From Clostridiales bacterium (lineage in GTDB: Bacteria; Bacillota; Dethiobacteria; Dethiobacterales; Dethiobacteraceae): a stretch of 64,000 nt of DNA. Of the stretch, positions 7,153 to 15,978 are shown piece after piece (the stretch's first letter is position 1; every line of letters starts with the position of its first letter). The translations under genes were made by a program, and so were the position numbers. The stretch spans positions 62,001-126,000 of the forward strand of contig JAGXRM010000030.1 in the NCBI GenBank assembly GCA_018335855.1, given 5' to 3'. Under the pieces are notes generated by a model, which was not told the origin of the DNA, searched no databases, and saw only the letters and a program-made list of their open reading frames with translations.

Positions 7153-7241
7153 AAAAAGAACCTCACACTCGGCCGAAAGTTTCATGTAAACCGCTTTCAT
7201 TTACATGACACCTAACAAAAAGCCACTGTGAGGTTCTTTTT
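7153..7241 (-). terminator. Long nested hairpin / terminator after the decarboxylase operon
   Basis: A 15-bp perfect outer stem (AAAAAGAACCTCACA, 7153-7167, with 7227-7241) ends in T-runs in both directions. Inside it is a second stem, TCATGTAAA / TTTACATGA. It lies 16 bp after the oadB-type stop. The 89-bp length is unusual for a plain terminator. Confidence 0.75.
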
Positions 7242-7257
7242 GTAATTAAATTTTTAC

Positions 7258-8403
7258 CTAGCCCAAGAGAGATAACAGAATGCCTGCTGCGATAGCAGAC
7301 CCTATAACACCGGCGACATTGGGTCCCATAGCGTGCATCAGCAGGTAGTTATTCGGGTTGGCTTCACGGCCTACCACTTGAGAAACCCTGGCGGCCATCG
7401 GTACGGCGGAAACGCCGGCTGAGCCAATGAGCGGGTTGATCTTACCTCCGCTCATCTTGCACATAAGTTTACCCATTAAAACACCTGCTGCGGTACCCAC
7501 CGCAAATGCAGCCAGGCCCAGTACAATAATTTTTATCGTACTGGCTGTAAGGAACATCTCTGCACTGGCTGACGCGCCAACAGCAATTCCCAGCAGGATC
7601 ACCACAATGTTATTCAGTTCGTTTTGCGCAGCCTTACTCAGCCTGTCAGTAACACCGCTCTCCCGTAAAAGGTTGCCGAACATCAGCATCCCTAAAAGGG
7701 GAATTGCCGGCGGTAACAGGAGTCCGCACAAGATGACAACGATTACCGGGAAAAGGATACGTTCGATCCGAGTGACAGGACGTAACTGTTCCATAACAAT
7801 TTTTCTTTCTTCTACTGTGGTAAAAAACTTCATGATTGGAGGCTGAATGATCGGGACAAGCGCCATGTACGAATACGCAGCAACAGCCACCGATCCCAGA
7901 AGCTCCGGGGCCAGCCGGGATGTGAGGAAAATAGCGGTCGGGCCGTCGGCACCACCGATAATTCCGATGGAACCTGCCTGTGATGGGGAAAAGCCCAACC
8001 ATATTGCGCCAATTAACGTAGTGAATATTCCGAACTGTGCAGCAGCACCTAAGAGCAGAGTCTTAGGATTAGCAATTAGTGGGCCAAAGTCTATCATGGC
8101 ACCGATCCCGAGAAAAATCAAAGGCGGGAAGATTCCTAGTTCAATACCCGAGTAAAAATAGCGAAGCAGGCCTGCTGCTGATACAAGCTTACCCTGATCA
8201 TAAACAGCGTAAGCCATAATATCACCTAAAGGCAGGTTGACTAAAAGCATACCGAAACTGATTGGTACGACTAATAAAGGTTCATATTTTTTTTCTACCC
8301 CCAGATAAAGCAGGACGCAGGCGATAATAATCATCAGCAGTTGGGGAAGTGTCATTGCCGAAAACCCGGTGCCCTGTAAAAAAATTATCATCTTATCAAG
8401 CAT
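7258..8403 (-). CDS. Na+-transporting decarboxylase beta subunit (OadB/MmdB/GcdB family)
   Basis: 381-residue polytopic membrane protein that couples decarboxylation of carboxybiotin to Na+ export. The conserved [10 protein letters not shown] motif holds Asp153, matching the essential Asp of OadB; the second conserved region is [14 protein letters not shown]. Which carboxylic acid is used depends on an alpha subunit that is not in the window; methylmalonyl-CoA, oxaloacetate and glutaconyl-CoA pumps all share this subunit. Last gene of the kor/decarboxylase operon. Confidence 0.92.
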   Translation of the reverse strand: MLDKMIIFLQGTGFSAMTLPQLLMIIIACVLLYLGVEKKYEPLLVVPISFGMLLVNLPLGDIMAYAVYDQGKLVSAAGLLRYFYSGIELGIFPPLIFLGIGAMIDFGPLIANPKTLLLGAAAQFGIFTTLIGAIWLGFSPSQAGSIGIIGGADGPTAIFLTSRLAPELLGSVAVAAYSYMALVPIIQPPIMKFFTTVEERKIVMEQLRPVTRIERILFPVIVVILCGLLLPPAIPLLGMLMFGNLLRESGVTDRLSKAAQNELNNIVVILLGIAVGASASAEMFLTASTIKIIVLGLAAFAVGTAAGVLMGKLMCKMSGGKINPLIGSAGVSAVPMAARVSQVVGREANPNNYLLMHAMGPNVAGVIGSAIAAGILLSLLG

Positions 8404-8414
8404 CGGTTTTCCCC

Positions 8415-8837
8415 CTATTCAATGACGATCATCAGGTCACCGGTATTTACATTACTGCCTTTGCTGACAGGAATTTCTTTAACGGTACCGGCTGACGGTG
8501 AAGTCACCTCGTTCTCCATTTTCATAGCTTCGAGAATGAGTAATACATCGCCTTCTTTAACAGATTGTCCGACTGTAACCATAATGTTGAGAATCACACC
8601 AGGCATTGGCGCTGTAATCCCGGCTCCTCCTCCTGTTGATTGAGCAACTGGCTTTGGTGCAGCGGCAGGAGCAGGTCTGGGAGCGGCAGCAGATGGTTTG
8701 ACGGGTGGAGTCGGAGCGGGCGGTTTTGCAACCACAGGCGGTTTAGCCGCCGGAGCCGCAATTGGGCTGGTGGAACCCATTTCCTCGACTGATACTTCGT
8801 AGGGTTGACCGTTTACGGTGATTCTAAATTCTCTCAT
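8415..8837 (-). CDS. Biotin carboxyl carrier subunit of the sodium-pump decarboxylase
   Basis: 140 residues: a short N-terminal beta region ([12 protein letters not shown]), a Pro/Ala-rich flexible linker (about 25-70), and a biotinyl domain with EAMKMENE, biotin-accepting Lys106. This is the MmdC/GcdC architecture. It shuttles carboxybiotin from the carboxyltransferase to the beta subunit. It overlaps the upstream OadG-type gene by 4 bp (ATGA) and lies 11 bp before the beta-subunit gene. Confidence 0.93.
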   Translation of the reverse strand: MREFRITVNGQPYEVSVEEMGSTSPIAAPAAKPPVVAKPPAPTPPVKPSAAAPRPAPAAAPKPVAQSTGGGAGITAPMPGVILNIMVTVGQSVKEGDVLLILEAMKMENEVTSPSAGTVKEIPVSKGSNVNTGDLMIVIE

Positions 8838-9265
8838 GTTTTCCTCTCCCTTCTATACATTGCTAAATCCTGACGCTTCTCTATTGCTCTTTTTCTCCCC
8901 AGCAGTGCCCAGTTGTCTACCACTCCGGCAGAGTGAGACGGTTGCAGGGAAACAATTTGGAATTGTGCGGCAGGTAAATCCAGATAGGCTGAAATTGTGG
9001 CAGTTATGGCAGCAACAATTTCGGGGGCAGTACCGTAATTGTAATTAGACTGACTAATTCCGGCTGCCACCGGCGCGGACCCGACTTCATCCAAGACTGC
9101 AGAGGTCGGCGAAGCCAATTGCCCTTTCCTTGACTCATTATTAGAAGGTCTGACGCAAACCTTACTAAACCCGAGTAAAATTAGGTACAACAGGTAGAGA
9201 ATAGCCATGACAACCGCAAAGCCGATGATCATAACCTCTAGACCAAAAATTATATTATTTTCCAT
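8834..9265 (-). CDS. OadG-family membrane subunit (gamma/delta chain) of the sodium-pump decarboxylase
   Basis: 143 residues with one N-terminal membrane helix (about 8-34) and a soluble tail. The tail holds a YNYGTAPEIVAAITATISAYL region typical of the delta/gamma chains (MmdD/OadG), which link the carboxyltransferase to the membrane beta subunit. An unusual Asn/Tyr-rich linker sits in the middle. 4-bp overlap with the biotin-carrier gene; 44 bp after the oxidoreductase gamma gene. Confidence 0.78.
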   Translation of the reverse strand: MENNIIFGLEVMIIGFAVVMAILYLLYLILLGFSKVCVRPSNNESRKGQLASPTSAVLDEVGSAPVAAGISQSNYNYGTAPEIVAAITATISAYLDLPAAQFQIVSLQPSHSAGVVDNWALLGRKRAIEKRQDLAMYRRERKT

Positions 9266-9309
9266 TATATTTTATCTCCTCCCTAACCGATTTTCTGTCT
9301 GTAACTAAT

Positions 9310-9867
9310 TTAAATGTAATGTTCCGCCTCACCTCCGGATTTATTAGAGTCTATCAAAGCGTATCCTCTCCTGAACGCTTCAGTATTTACCGAAGCTGTC
9401 CCGGCAGGGACACGTTTCTGAATGACTTCCACTACAACTTCCTCATCAACCAAACCCGTCAAGGCAACAATGATGCCCAGGCTAACCATGTTAGCAACAA
9501 TTTCGCGGCCCAGGCTTCTTGCAGTCTCTAAAATGGGTAGTTTCAGTGAATTTGCAGGGCAATCATCGTTTTCTAATTGGTCGTCAATAATTACAGTACC
9601 TGTGGCCGACAAATCTTTACAGTGCTTGGTGTATGCTTCAGGTGTCAACGCGAGGAAATAATCTGGACAGTCAACTTTAGGGTAAGCAATGGGCCTGTCG
9701 CTGATTATGACTTCCGCTTTACTTGCTCCTCCTCTGGCTTCCGGACCGTATGATTGAGACTGTACCGCATAGTAGCCAGCTCGTACTGCCGCTTCGGCCC
9801 AAATAATCCCCGCCAGAATCAAACCCTGCCCACCTGAACCGCTAAGACGAAATTCTTTTTTAATCAT
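9310..9867 (-). CDS. korC: 2-oxoacid:ferredoxin oxidoreductase gamma subunit
   Basis: About 185 residues with GSGGQGLILAG near the start and QSYGPEARGG, both diagnostic of the gamma (POR/KOR catalytic domain III) subunit. ATG 9867 is preferred over 9876, because GGGGAAG is 9 nt from it. 8-bp overlap with the beta gene. With korD, A and B it makes a four-gene ferredoxin-dependent oxidoreductase; 2-oxoglutarate is the most likely substrate from the alpha-subunit type. Confidence 0.9.
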   Translation of the reverse strand: MIKKEFRLSGSGGQGLILAGIIWAEAAVRAGYYAVQSQSYGPEARGGASKAEVIISDRPIAYPKVDCPDYFLALTPEAYTKHCKDLSATGTVIIDDQLENDDCPANSLKLPILETARSLGREIVANMVSLGIIVALTGLVDEEVVVEVIQKRVPAGTASVNTEAFRRGYALIDSNKSGGEAEHYI

Positions 9868-10693
9868 GGCAGTCATCTTCCCCGCATTGCTCGTGAAGAC
9901 GGCGGTAAAGAGTGGTGTATTCCGGACGTAAATCCTTTACAAATACACCTGTAACAATTTTATCCTGAATCACATGCTTTGGTAAAGAAGCAGCTTTTTC
10001 CAGAGAGATTACATGTTCCTTCTGCCATGTCAACATATCTGCCGGTGAACCCATTTTATTTAAGCGCCCGTAATAAGTGGGGCACTGTGTAACTGCATCG
10101 ATAACTGAAAACCCCTTATGCTTCAAAGCTTCTGTGATTAGAGATTCCAACTTGACCGGAGCATACGTAATGCCGCGCCCGACAAATGTGGCGCCGGCGG
10201 CTTCTGCCAGTTTGCAAATATCAAAGGGTGTGTCCAGGTTTCCATAGGGCGCGGTTGTTGCTTTACATGCATGACCTGTCATGGGAGAACATTGACCTCC
10301 GGTCATACCATAGGTACCGTTATTAAAAACAATCATTGTTATGCCAATATTCCGTCTGGCTGCGTGAATAAAATGATTACCGCCAATAGCCGTGGTGTCG
10401 CCGTCACCGGCCATTACAACCACATGCAATTCCGGATTGGCAAGTTTAATCCCTGTGGCAAAAGGCAATGGCCTGCCATGGGTCGTATGCATAGTATTAA
10501 AATTAAGATAACCGGACGCCCGGGATGAACACCCAATGCCTGAAACTACGACAACCTTTTTTGGATCCCAATCAAGGGTACTGATTGCACGAAGGAATGC
10601 CCCAACCACCTGCCCGTTACCACAACCTGCACACCAGATGGTCGGGTAGCGTTCCAGCCGCAGATACGGCTTGATATCAGCAGTTTTAGTCAT
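9860..10693 (-). CDS. korB: 2-oxoacid:ferredoxin oxidoreductase beta subunit (TPP-binding)
   Basis: 277 residues. Thiamine diphosphate motif GDGDTTAIGGNH (residues about 96-107) and [4Fe-4S] cysteines in WCAGCGNG (21, 24) and SGIGCSS (55) are present; a fourth ligand cysteine would be in the C-terminal half. Catalyses oxidative decarboxylation, or reductive carboxylation, of a 2-oxoacid to the acyl-CoA with ferredoxin. Overlaps korA by 8 bp and korC by 8 bp. Confidence 0.93.
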   Translation of the reverse strand: MTKTADIKPYLRLERYPTIWCAGCGNGQVVGAFLRAISTLDWDPKKVVVVSGIGCSSRASGYLNFNTMHTTHGRPLPFATGIKLANPELHVVVMAGDGDTTAIGGNHFIHAARRNIGITMIVFNNGTYGMTGGQCSPMTGHACKATTAPYGNLDTPFDICKLAEAAGATFVGRGITYAPVKLESLITEALKHKGFSVIDAVTQCPTYYGRLNKMGSPADMLTWQKEHVISLEKAASLPKHVIQDKIVTGVFVKDLRPEYTTLYRRLHEQCGEDDCHD

Positions 10694-11828
10694 TGACTGC
10701 CGCCTCCTGAATCTTTAACAGTATTTTTTGCGGCGGCAATAAAGTTCCATCAATATGGGTAACTTTATGAAGGGAAGCGTCTTTGCCTAATACCCGCTCC
10801 AATTCACGGCTAATCTGACCCATATTCATTTCTGCACTAACGACAGCCCGAGCCTGCGAACATACACGCTCAATTTCACTTTCGGGAAAAGGCCATAAAG
10901 TAATTAACCGGAAGAGCCCTGCCTTTATTCCCTGACTACGGGCTGATTCTACCGCAGCCTGGGCAGATCTGGCAGTGCCACCGTAGGCAACCACAATAAT
11001 TTCAGCATCCTCTGTAAGATATTCTTCAAAAAAAGAATAATGGTCTTTGTGATTTTCTATTTTTTTATGCAGTCTCATACCAAGATACTCAATATCCTGC
11101 GGTTTATTACTGGGGAAACCGTCTTCTCCATGGAAGAGCCCGGTAACGTGAAAGCGATATCCGGCACCAAACGGTGCTACTACCGGCACTCCGTTCTTAT
11201 CCGCACGATATGGCAGGTAATCTTTCATTCCTTTTACCGGAACAAGCCTTGTAACAACAGGCAACTCTCCTTCTCCCGGAAGTGAAACTCCTTCACGCAT
11301 ATGGCCGACAATCTCATCCATTAAAAGAATCACCGGTGTGCGCAACAACTCTGCTAAATTAAACGCTTTTACAGTGAGGGTAAACGTTTCTGCTACCGAT
11401 GACGGCGTGAGGACAATGATTTCATGGTCGCCGTGGGTGCCATAACGGGCCTGCATCACATCCCCCTGGGATGGAGCAGTGGGAGCCCCGGTGCTGGGAC
11501 CCATACGTTGGACGTTAACGATAACACAAGGTGTTTCTGTCATGATTGCGTAGCCTAGATTCTCCTGCATCAGGCTGAATCCAGGACCGCTGGTTGCCGT
11601 CATAACTTTAGCGCCTGTCAGTGAAGCTCCGATACAGGCTGCCAGACTGGCAATCTCATCTTCCATTTGAATAAATTTTCCACCGTTTTGTGGCAAACGT
11701 TTGGCTAAGATTTCTGCGATCTCCGTTGACGGCGTAATTGGGTAGCCGGCAAAAAAAGAGAGTCCTGCGTAAAGAGCCCCGGCTACGCAAGCTTCATTGC
11801 CCTGCATAAGCCGCGTAGATTCAGTCAT
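10686..11828 (-). CDS. korA: 2-oxoacid:ferredoxin oxidoreductase alpha subunit
   Basis: 380 residues from ATG 11828; a longer frame to 11882 would lie inside korD and is rejected. QGNEACVAGALYAGLSFFAGYPITPSTEIAE is the KorA-type start (shown only as family description; key residues G-N-E-A and YPITPSTE). MTATSGPGFSLM and the C-terminal transketolase-like domain follow. The sequence type suggests 2-oxoglutarate rather than pyruvate. 8-bp overlap with korD. Confidence 0.92.
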   Translation of the reverse strand: MTESTRLMQGNEACVAGALYAGLSFFAGYPITPSTEIAEILAKRLPQNGGKFIQMEDEIASLAACIGASLTGAKVMTATSGPGFSLMQENLGYAIMTETPCVIVNVQRMGPSTGAPTAPSQGDVMQARYGTHGDHEIIVLTPSSVAETFTLTVKAFNLAELLRTPVILLMDEIVGHMREGVSLPGEGELPVVTRLVPVKGMKDYLPYRADKNGVPVVAPFGAGYRFHVTGLFHGEDGFPSNKPQDIEYLGMRLHKKIENHKDHYSFFEEYLTEDAEIIVVAYGGTARSAQAAVESARSQGIKAGLFRLITLWPFPESEIERVCSQARAVVSAEMNMGQISRELERVLGKDASLHKVTHIDGTLLPPQKILLKIQEAAVND

Positions 11829-12042
11829 TGCCATCCTCCAGTGTAATCGCATAGTCCGGGCAACGGAGTTCACACAGCCCACAATTTATACATGCTTCGG
11901 GATTTTTTACATACGCTTTACCGTCTTCACCGATATCAAGAACATCCTTAGGGCAAAAACTTTTACAGATACCGCAATTTTGCTTGCAGAATGTTTTATC
12001 GATTGTAATCCGTGGCTGCTGCTTAAGAACTCCTTTTTTCAC
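11821..12042 (-). CDS. korD: Ferredoxin-type delta subunit, 2x[4Fe-4S]
   Basis: 73 residues with two cluster motifs: C19-x3-C23-x2-C26-x3-C30 (slightly longer first gap than usual) and C51-x2-C54-x2-C57-x3-C61. It passes electrons from the KorB cluster to ferredoxin. Start is GTG 12042 behind GAGGAGG. First gene of the operon korD-A-B-C and the three decarboxylase genes. Confidence 0.93.
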   Translation of the reverse strand: MKKGVLKQQPRITIDKTFCKQNCGICKSFCPKDVLDIGEDGKAYVKNPEACINCGLCELRCPDYAITLEDGND

Positions 12043-12147
12043 GTCTACCTCCTCATGGGAAGTCTAAAAAAAAATACCGCATAGGCATATTAAATTATAT
12101 CATTATTCGTTATCACCGTCAAAATTCCTTTTTTAAGGGTAAAGAAT

Positions 12148-12987
12148 TTATTTGCGGATGTACCGTCTGAAATAATCCTGAAAGTCCCGGTATTCTTGGG
12201 CTGAAAGCCCCTGACAGCCAAGCTCCCGCACATGCCCCGCTTCTTGACCGTGAAAGTCTGACCCCCCAACAGCAAATAGATTGAACGCATTTGCCAATCC
12301 TTTATAATGGGATGATTGAACCGAATCATGATCAGGGTGATATACCTCTATGCCCTGTAACCCTGCGGAAATAAAAGTTTGAAGCAGAGTATCGTCCTCT
12401 GTAAGGCCGGGATGGGCCCAGGCAGCAACGCCTCCTGCAACCTGTATAGCGCCTATGGCCTCTTGTGGCGATAGCTTATAACGCTCAACGTAACCCGGCA
12501 TCTGATAACCAATGAGCTCATCGAATGCCTGTCGTACTGTCTGAATATAACCGGCTTCCACAAGCGCCCTGGCCACATGAGGTCTGCCCGGTGCTGCGCC
12601 GCCAGCATGGCGTAATACTGCTGACAATTCAATTTGATACCCCAATCCTGTCAGCTTATCCACCATTTTTTTAGCCCGACCCTGGCGACTTTCCTGAAGT
12701 GTTGCCAAAAGGCTGTTAAGGTATTGATTATAAGGATCAATGAAATAACCCAGTATATGAATTTCTTTGCCGGCAAACTCTGTACTCAGTTCTATTCCGG
12801 GGATGAGTTCCATAGATAATTGACGTGCAGACGCCAGCGCCTCAGGGAGTCCTGCCACCGTATCATGATCAGTAACGGCAATTGCCAGAAGTCCTTTAGC
12901 AGACGCATCAGCAACCACCTTACGCGGTGACAACAGGCCATCACTGGCCAAAGTATGAATATGAAAATCTGCAACAACAGTGGTCAT
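12148..12987 (-). CDS. PHP-domain phosphoesterase (TrpH / RNase AM-like)
   Basis: 279 residues from ATG 12987, 6 nt after GGAGG; the start shares one base with the dipeptidase stop (TGATG). Metal ligands visible: DFHIHT at the start (D7, H9, H11), TDHD, GIELST, AWAHPG and GGSDFHG near the end. Relatives hydrolyse 3',5'-nucleoside bisphosphate or trim 5' RNA ends. The exact substrate is not readable. Confidence 0.88.
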   Translation of the reverse strand: MTTVVADFHIHTLASDGLLSPRKVVADASAKGLLAIAVTDHDTVAGLPEALASARQLSMELIPGIELSTEFAGKEIHILGYFIDPYNQYLNSLLATLQESRQGRAKKMVDKLTGLGYQIELSAVLRHAGGAAPGRPHVARALVEAGYIQTVRQAFDELIGYQMPGYVERYKLSPQEAIGAIQVAGGVAAWAHPGLTEDDTLLQTFISAGLQGIEVYHPDHDSVQSSHYKGLANAFNLFAVGGSDFHGQEAGHVRELGCQGLSAQEYRDFQDYFRRYIRK

Positions 12988-13976
12988 CAAGATCCTCCTT
13001 TATGCAGGGTAGTGCGCAGTACACGTAAAAAATTACCCCCTAATATTTTAGTAATTTCATCTTCAGAAAAACCGCGTTTTATCAAACCATGGGTTAATAA
13101 TGGTAACGATGATACGTCCTCTAACCCCATGACAGTTTCCGGAATTCCATCATAATCTGAACCAATTCCCAGAAGATCCGTGCCAAAACTGTCAGCAATG
13201 TAACAGAAATGGTCTAACAGCATTTCTATTGTTGCAGGCTTTTCATTTGAAATAAATGCAGGGTAAAACGACATACCGACGACGCCGCCCTGTTCATTTA
13301 AGGCTCTTAGCTGGTCATCATCAAGGTTGCGCCGATGTTTGCAGACACCGGATGCATTAGCATGGGTAACGACAACCGGAGTTGCAGAAATATCCAATAG
13401 TTCGTAAAATCCTCTGGGAGCTAAATGAGCTGCATCAACAATCATTCCTAATTGGTTCATCTCAGTTACAACTTCTTTGCCAAAAGAAGTTAAGCCTCCT
13501 GCTGATTCACCCACACCCACGCCATCTGCCAGCATGTTTCTGCCGTTCCAAGTCAGACCAACGCTTCTTAGACCCAGACGGTGTAAAGAATGAAGAACTT
13601 CGATGTCCAGCCCTAAAGCTTCTGCACCTTCCAGAGACAGTAGAGCTGCAATCCTGTCGGAAGATAATGCATGATCTAAGTCATTTTGATTAAGAACGAC
13701 TGAAATGCTATCCTTATATTTACCTATTTCCCTGTGAAAGTGTTCCATTAAAATAATCGCTCTGCGTAAAGCTCCATACTGTTGATATTCGGGCTCAATG
13801 TACAGTGCAAAAAACTGTACATCAACCCCGCCTCGCACTAGTCGCGGCAAATCAATATGACCAACCGTATTTTCCTCACCGAAATCGTATGTACCTTTAA
13901 CTCCGGTAAAAAGGTGTACGGAGTCACAATGGCCGTCAATCACGACAGCCTGTCGATGTAGTTCTTCCGGATTCAA
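12987..13976 (-). CDS. Membrane dipeptidase family (M19) metallopeptidase
   Basis: 329 residues from TTG 13976, 8 nt after GGGAG; a GTG at 13985 would sit on that ribosome site. The zinc ligands of the renal-dipeptidase family are present: GHCDS (H16, D18), LEGAE, VTHANAS and GIGSDYDG. It hydrolyses dipeptides, possibly including D-residues; no signal peptide is seen. It lies in the same operon as the PHP gene. Confidence 0.9.
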   Translation of the reverse strand: MNPEELHRQAVVIDGHCDSVHLFTGVKGTYDFGEENTVGHIDLPRLVRGGVDVQFFALYIEPEYQQYGALRRAIILMEHFHREIGKYKDSISVVLNQNDLDHALSSDRIAALLSLEGAEALGLDIEVLHSLHRLGLRSVGLTWNGRNMLADGVGVGESAGGLTSFGKEVVTEMNQLGMIVDAAHLAPRGFYELLDISATPVVVTHANASGVCKHRRNLDDDQLRALNEQGGVVGMSFYPAFISNEKPATIEMLLDHFCYIADSFGTDLLGIGSDYDGIPETVMGLEDVSSLPLLTHGLIKRGFSEDEITKILGGNFLRVLRTTLHKGGS

Positions 13977-14030
13977 TCCAAACACTCCCGTAACTACAAC
14001 TATAACTATAACTAAGTTATTCTAACAGGC

Positions 14031-14059
14031 CTAAAAAAAACACCCATTACCTGGGTGTT
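14031..14059 (-). terminator. Terminator after spoVS
   Basis: 8-bp stem AACACCCA / TGGGTGTT with a 5-nt loop, then eight T on the minus strand. Confidence 0.8.
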
Positions 14060-14070
14060 CGGGTTTTAGA

Positions 14071-14331
14071 CTATCGTGGCTGAACAAGCAATTTAATTGC
14101 TGTCCTCTCCTCACCGTCGATAATAATGTCAGTAAACGCCGGAATACAAATCAGGTCCATCCCGCTTGGAGCAACAAACCCCCGGGCTATGGCTACCGCT
14201 TTTACTGCCTGGTTTAGTGCCCCTGCCCCTATCGCCTGAAGCTCAGCGTTGCCCCTTTCCCGTAAAACACCAGCAAGAGCACCTGCCACAGAATTTGGGT
14301 TGGATTTTGCTGAAACTTTTAATACTTCCAT
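14071..14331 (-). CDS. spoVS: Stage V sporulation protein S
   Basis: 86 residues, the normal SpoVS length, with the highly conserved EVLKVSAKSNPNSVAGALA start and the GLDLICIPAF-like segment (here GMDLICIPAF). Alba-related small protein needed for spore coat assembly and passage to stage V in Bacillus. Monocistronic between its own terminator and ymdB. Marks the host as a likely spore former, though some non-spore formers also carry it. Confidence 0.96.
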   Translation of the reverse strand: MEVLKVSAKSNPNSVAGALAGVLRERGNAELQAIGAGALNQAVKAVAIARGFVAPSGMDLICIPAFTDIIIDGEERTAIKLLVQPR

Positions 14332-14428
14332 CGCTGGACCTCCTAGATTTTTGATTTTTCTGATAACTCTAAAGAATTAGATTCAGCGTGGTTAATTAAA
14401 ATCCTGCCTGAAGTTGCAAATTTTGTAT

Positions 14429-15214
14429 TTAAAGTTCATGTAAGTCTGAAAACCTTTCAATTTTCAGGGCCAGACCTGTTTCACTGTCAATCTCGACGAT
14501 AACACCATTAAATTGATAGGTCTCCCCTTTTGCCACCTCAAATCGGGCAGGCAACTGAGTAATAAATTTTCGGATAATGATTTCCGGCTCGATACCAAGG
14601 ATAGATTCGTAAGGACCTGTCATTCCCACATCAGTTATATAAGCTGTGCCGCCGGCAAATATCCGTTCATCCGCTGTTTGTACATGTGTATGCGTCCCCA
14701 GCACCGCTGATACCTTGCCGTCAAGAAATCTTCCCATGGCAATTTTTTCAGAAGTGGCTTCGGCATGAAAGTCAACGATGACCACGGATGTTTCCTTTTT
14801 TAATACAGATATTTCCTGTAGTGCACTTCGAAACGGGCAATCCAGTGCCGGCATAAAAACACGTCCGCTGATGTTGAGAACGCCAACTTTCACTTCGCCG
14901 CAAAGGAATATACGACTACCGCTACCTGGCGTACCCGGAGGATAATTAGCAGGCCTGACTATCCTATTCTCTTTTTCGATATACTCCAGTGCTTCTTTTT
15001 TATCCCAAACATGGTTTCCCATCGTCAGAACATCGACACCATATGTAAACACTTCCTGGGCCGTTTTTTCATTGAATCCAGTACCCGAGGCCAGATTTTC
15101 ACCGTTAGCAATAATAAAATCAATACGATAATTCTCTATAATACGTGGCAACATATCCCTCAGACATAACCGTCCGGGACGACCCACCACATCACCGATC
15201 ATCAGGATGCGCAA
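14429..15214 (-). CDS. ymdB: YmdB-family metallophosphoesterase
   Basis: 261 residues with the dimetal motifs in order: IGDVVGRPG, NGEN, MGNHVWD, DFHAEATSEK and GTHTHVQT. In Bacillus YmdB hydrolyses 2',3'-cyclic nucleotides and affects the switch between motility and biofilm. Start is TTG 15214 behind GAGGTG. The rny-ymdB-spoVS neighbourhood is the common Bacillota order, here with one unknown gene between rny and ymdB. Confidence 0.93.
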   Translation of the reverse strand: MRILMIGDVVGRPGRLCLRDMLPRIIENYRIDFIIANGENLASGTGFNEKTAQEVFTYGVDVLTMGNHVWDKKEALEYIEKENRIVRPANYPPGTPGSGSRIFLCGEVKVGVLNISGRVFMPALDCPFRSALQEISVLKKETSVVIVDFHAEATSEKIAMGRFLDGKVSAVLGTHTHVQTADERIFAGGTAYITDVGMTGPYESILGIEPEIIIRKFITQLPARFEVAKGETYQFNGVIVEIDSETGLALKIERFSDLHEL

Positions 15215-15303
15215 AACACAGACACCTCACAAATTATACATACTGATATTTTACCATATGATGCCAAAATAAATACAGTAGATTCCTTTACACTTGTCAT
15301 ATT

Positions 15304-15870
15304 TTATTTATCGTACACGTATACCTTCCCCGCTTCACGAAAAGCAATAAGGCTCTCCTGTTTAGACCCGGTGCTGTGGCTAAGTAAATATTCAATAATC
15401 TCTTCCTGCCGCATTAGTTCGTCATCCTGAACAGCATCCAACGTTTCTGCATCTCTGAAAAGGATATCATCAAAAACGCTGTCGACAATTCCCGTGACCA
15501 ATTGAATAGATTCCAGGGACAGGGTTGTGGTACAACCGCTTAATTCCAACAGCGTCAATTTACCTGAGCGGACAAGTTTTGCTTTCATGACAAAATCTTC
15601 GCCGGTCAAATCCTGATAAGCCGCCAGTGAATCTCTTAACAACGTTTTAAAGCGAATAAATTCAGTTTTTTCCACACTTCCGTCCAACATAAAGGTAAAC
15701 TTAACGCAATCCTGAGGGACATCGTAATTAATGGTCATCACTTCAGGAAAGCGCATCAATAAAGATATTAACAGATTTGTGGTATAGGCGTCTTGTTTTG
15801 TTGGCTGCTTGCCCTTCAATGTAAACACATCCTCCGCAAAAAAAATAAACACAGGCCTGTCTGTATTCAA
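15304..15870 (-). CDS. Uncharacterised protein between rny and ymdB
   Basis: About 188 residues, not recognised. It is mixed alpha/beta and soluble, with a hydrophobic-rich N-terminal strand (RPVFIFFAEDVF), one cysteine near the middle (LSGCTT) and an acidic C-terminal third. The TTG at 15870 has AAGAAGG 17 nt upstream, farther than usual, so the start is uncertain; the frame is closed by a stop 33 nt upstream. The conserved neighbours (RNase Y, YmdB, SpoVS) suggest constitutive expression. No function proposed. Confidence 0.65.
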   Translation of the reverse strand: MNTDRPVFIFFAEDVFTLKGKQPTKQDAYTTNLLISLLMRFPEVMTINYDVPQDCVKFTFMLDGSVEKTEFIRFKTLLRDSLAAYQDLTGEDFVMKAKLVRSGKLTLLELSGCTTTLSLESIQLVTGIVDSVFDDILFRDAETLDAVQDDELMRQEEIIEYLLSHSTGSKQESLIAFREAGKVYVYDK

Positions 15871-15942
15871 TAACTCGTAAATAAAATCCTTCTTCTTTTT
15901 TTAAAAAAGAGATTGCAATATTTGCCTTTGTCACTAGAAAAT

Positions 15943-15976
15943 TGAATGGGCGGAGGTTTCTCCCTCCGCCCATTCA
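15943..15976 (-). terminator. Terminator after rny
   Basis: 14-bp perfect stem TGAATGGGCGGAGG / CCTCCGCCCATTCA with a 6-nt loop, two bases past the rny stop; the tail is ATTTTC on the minus strand. Confidence 0.8.
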
Positions 15977-15978
15977 GC

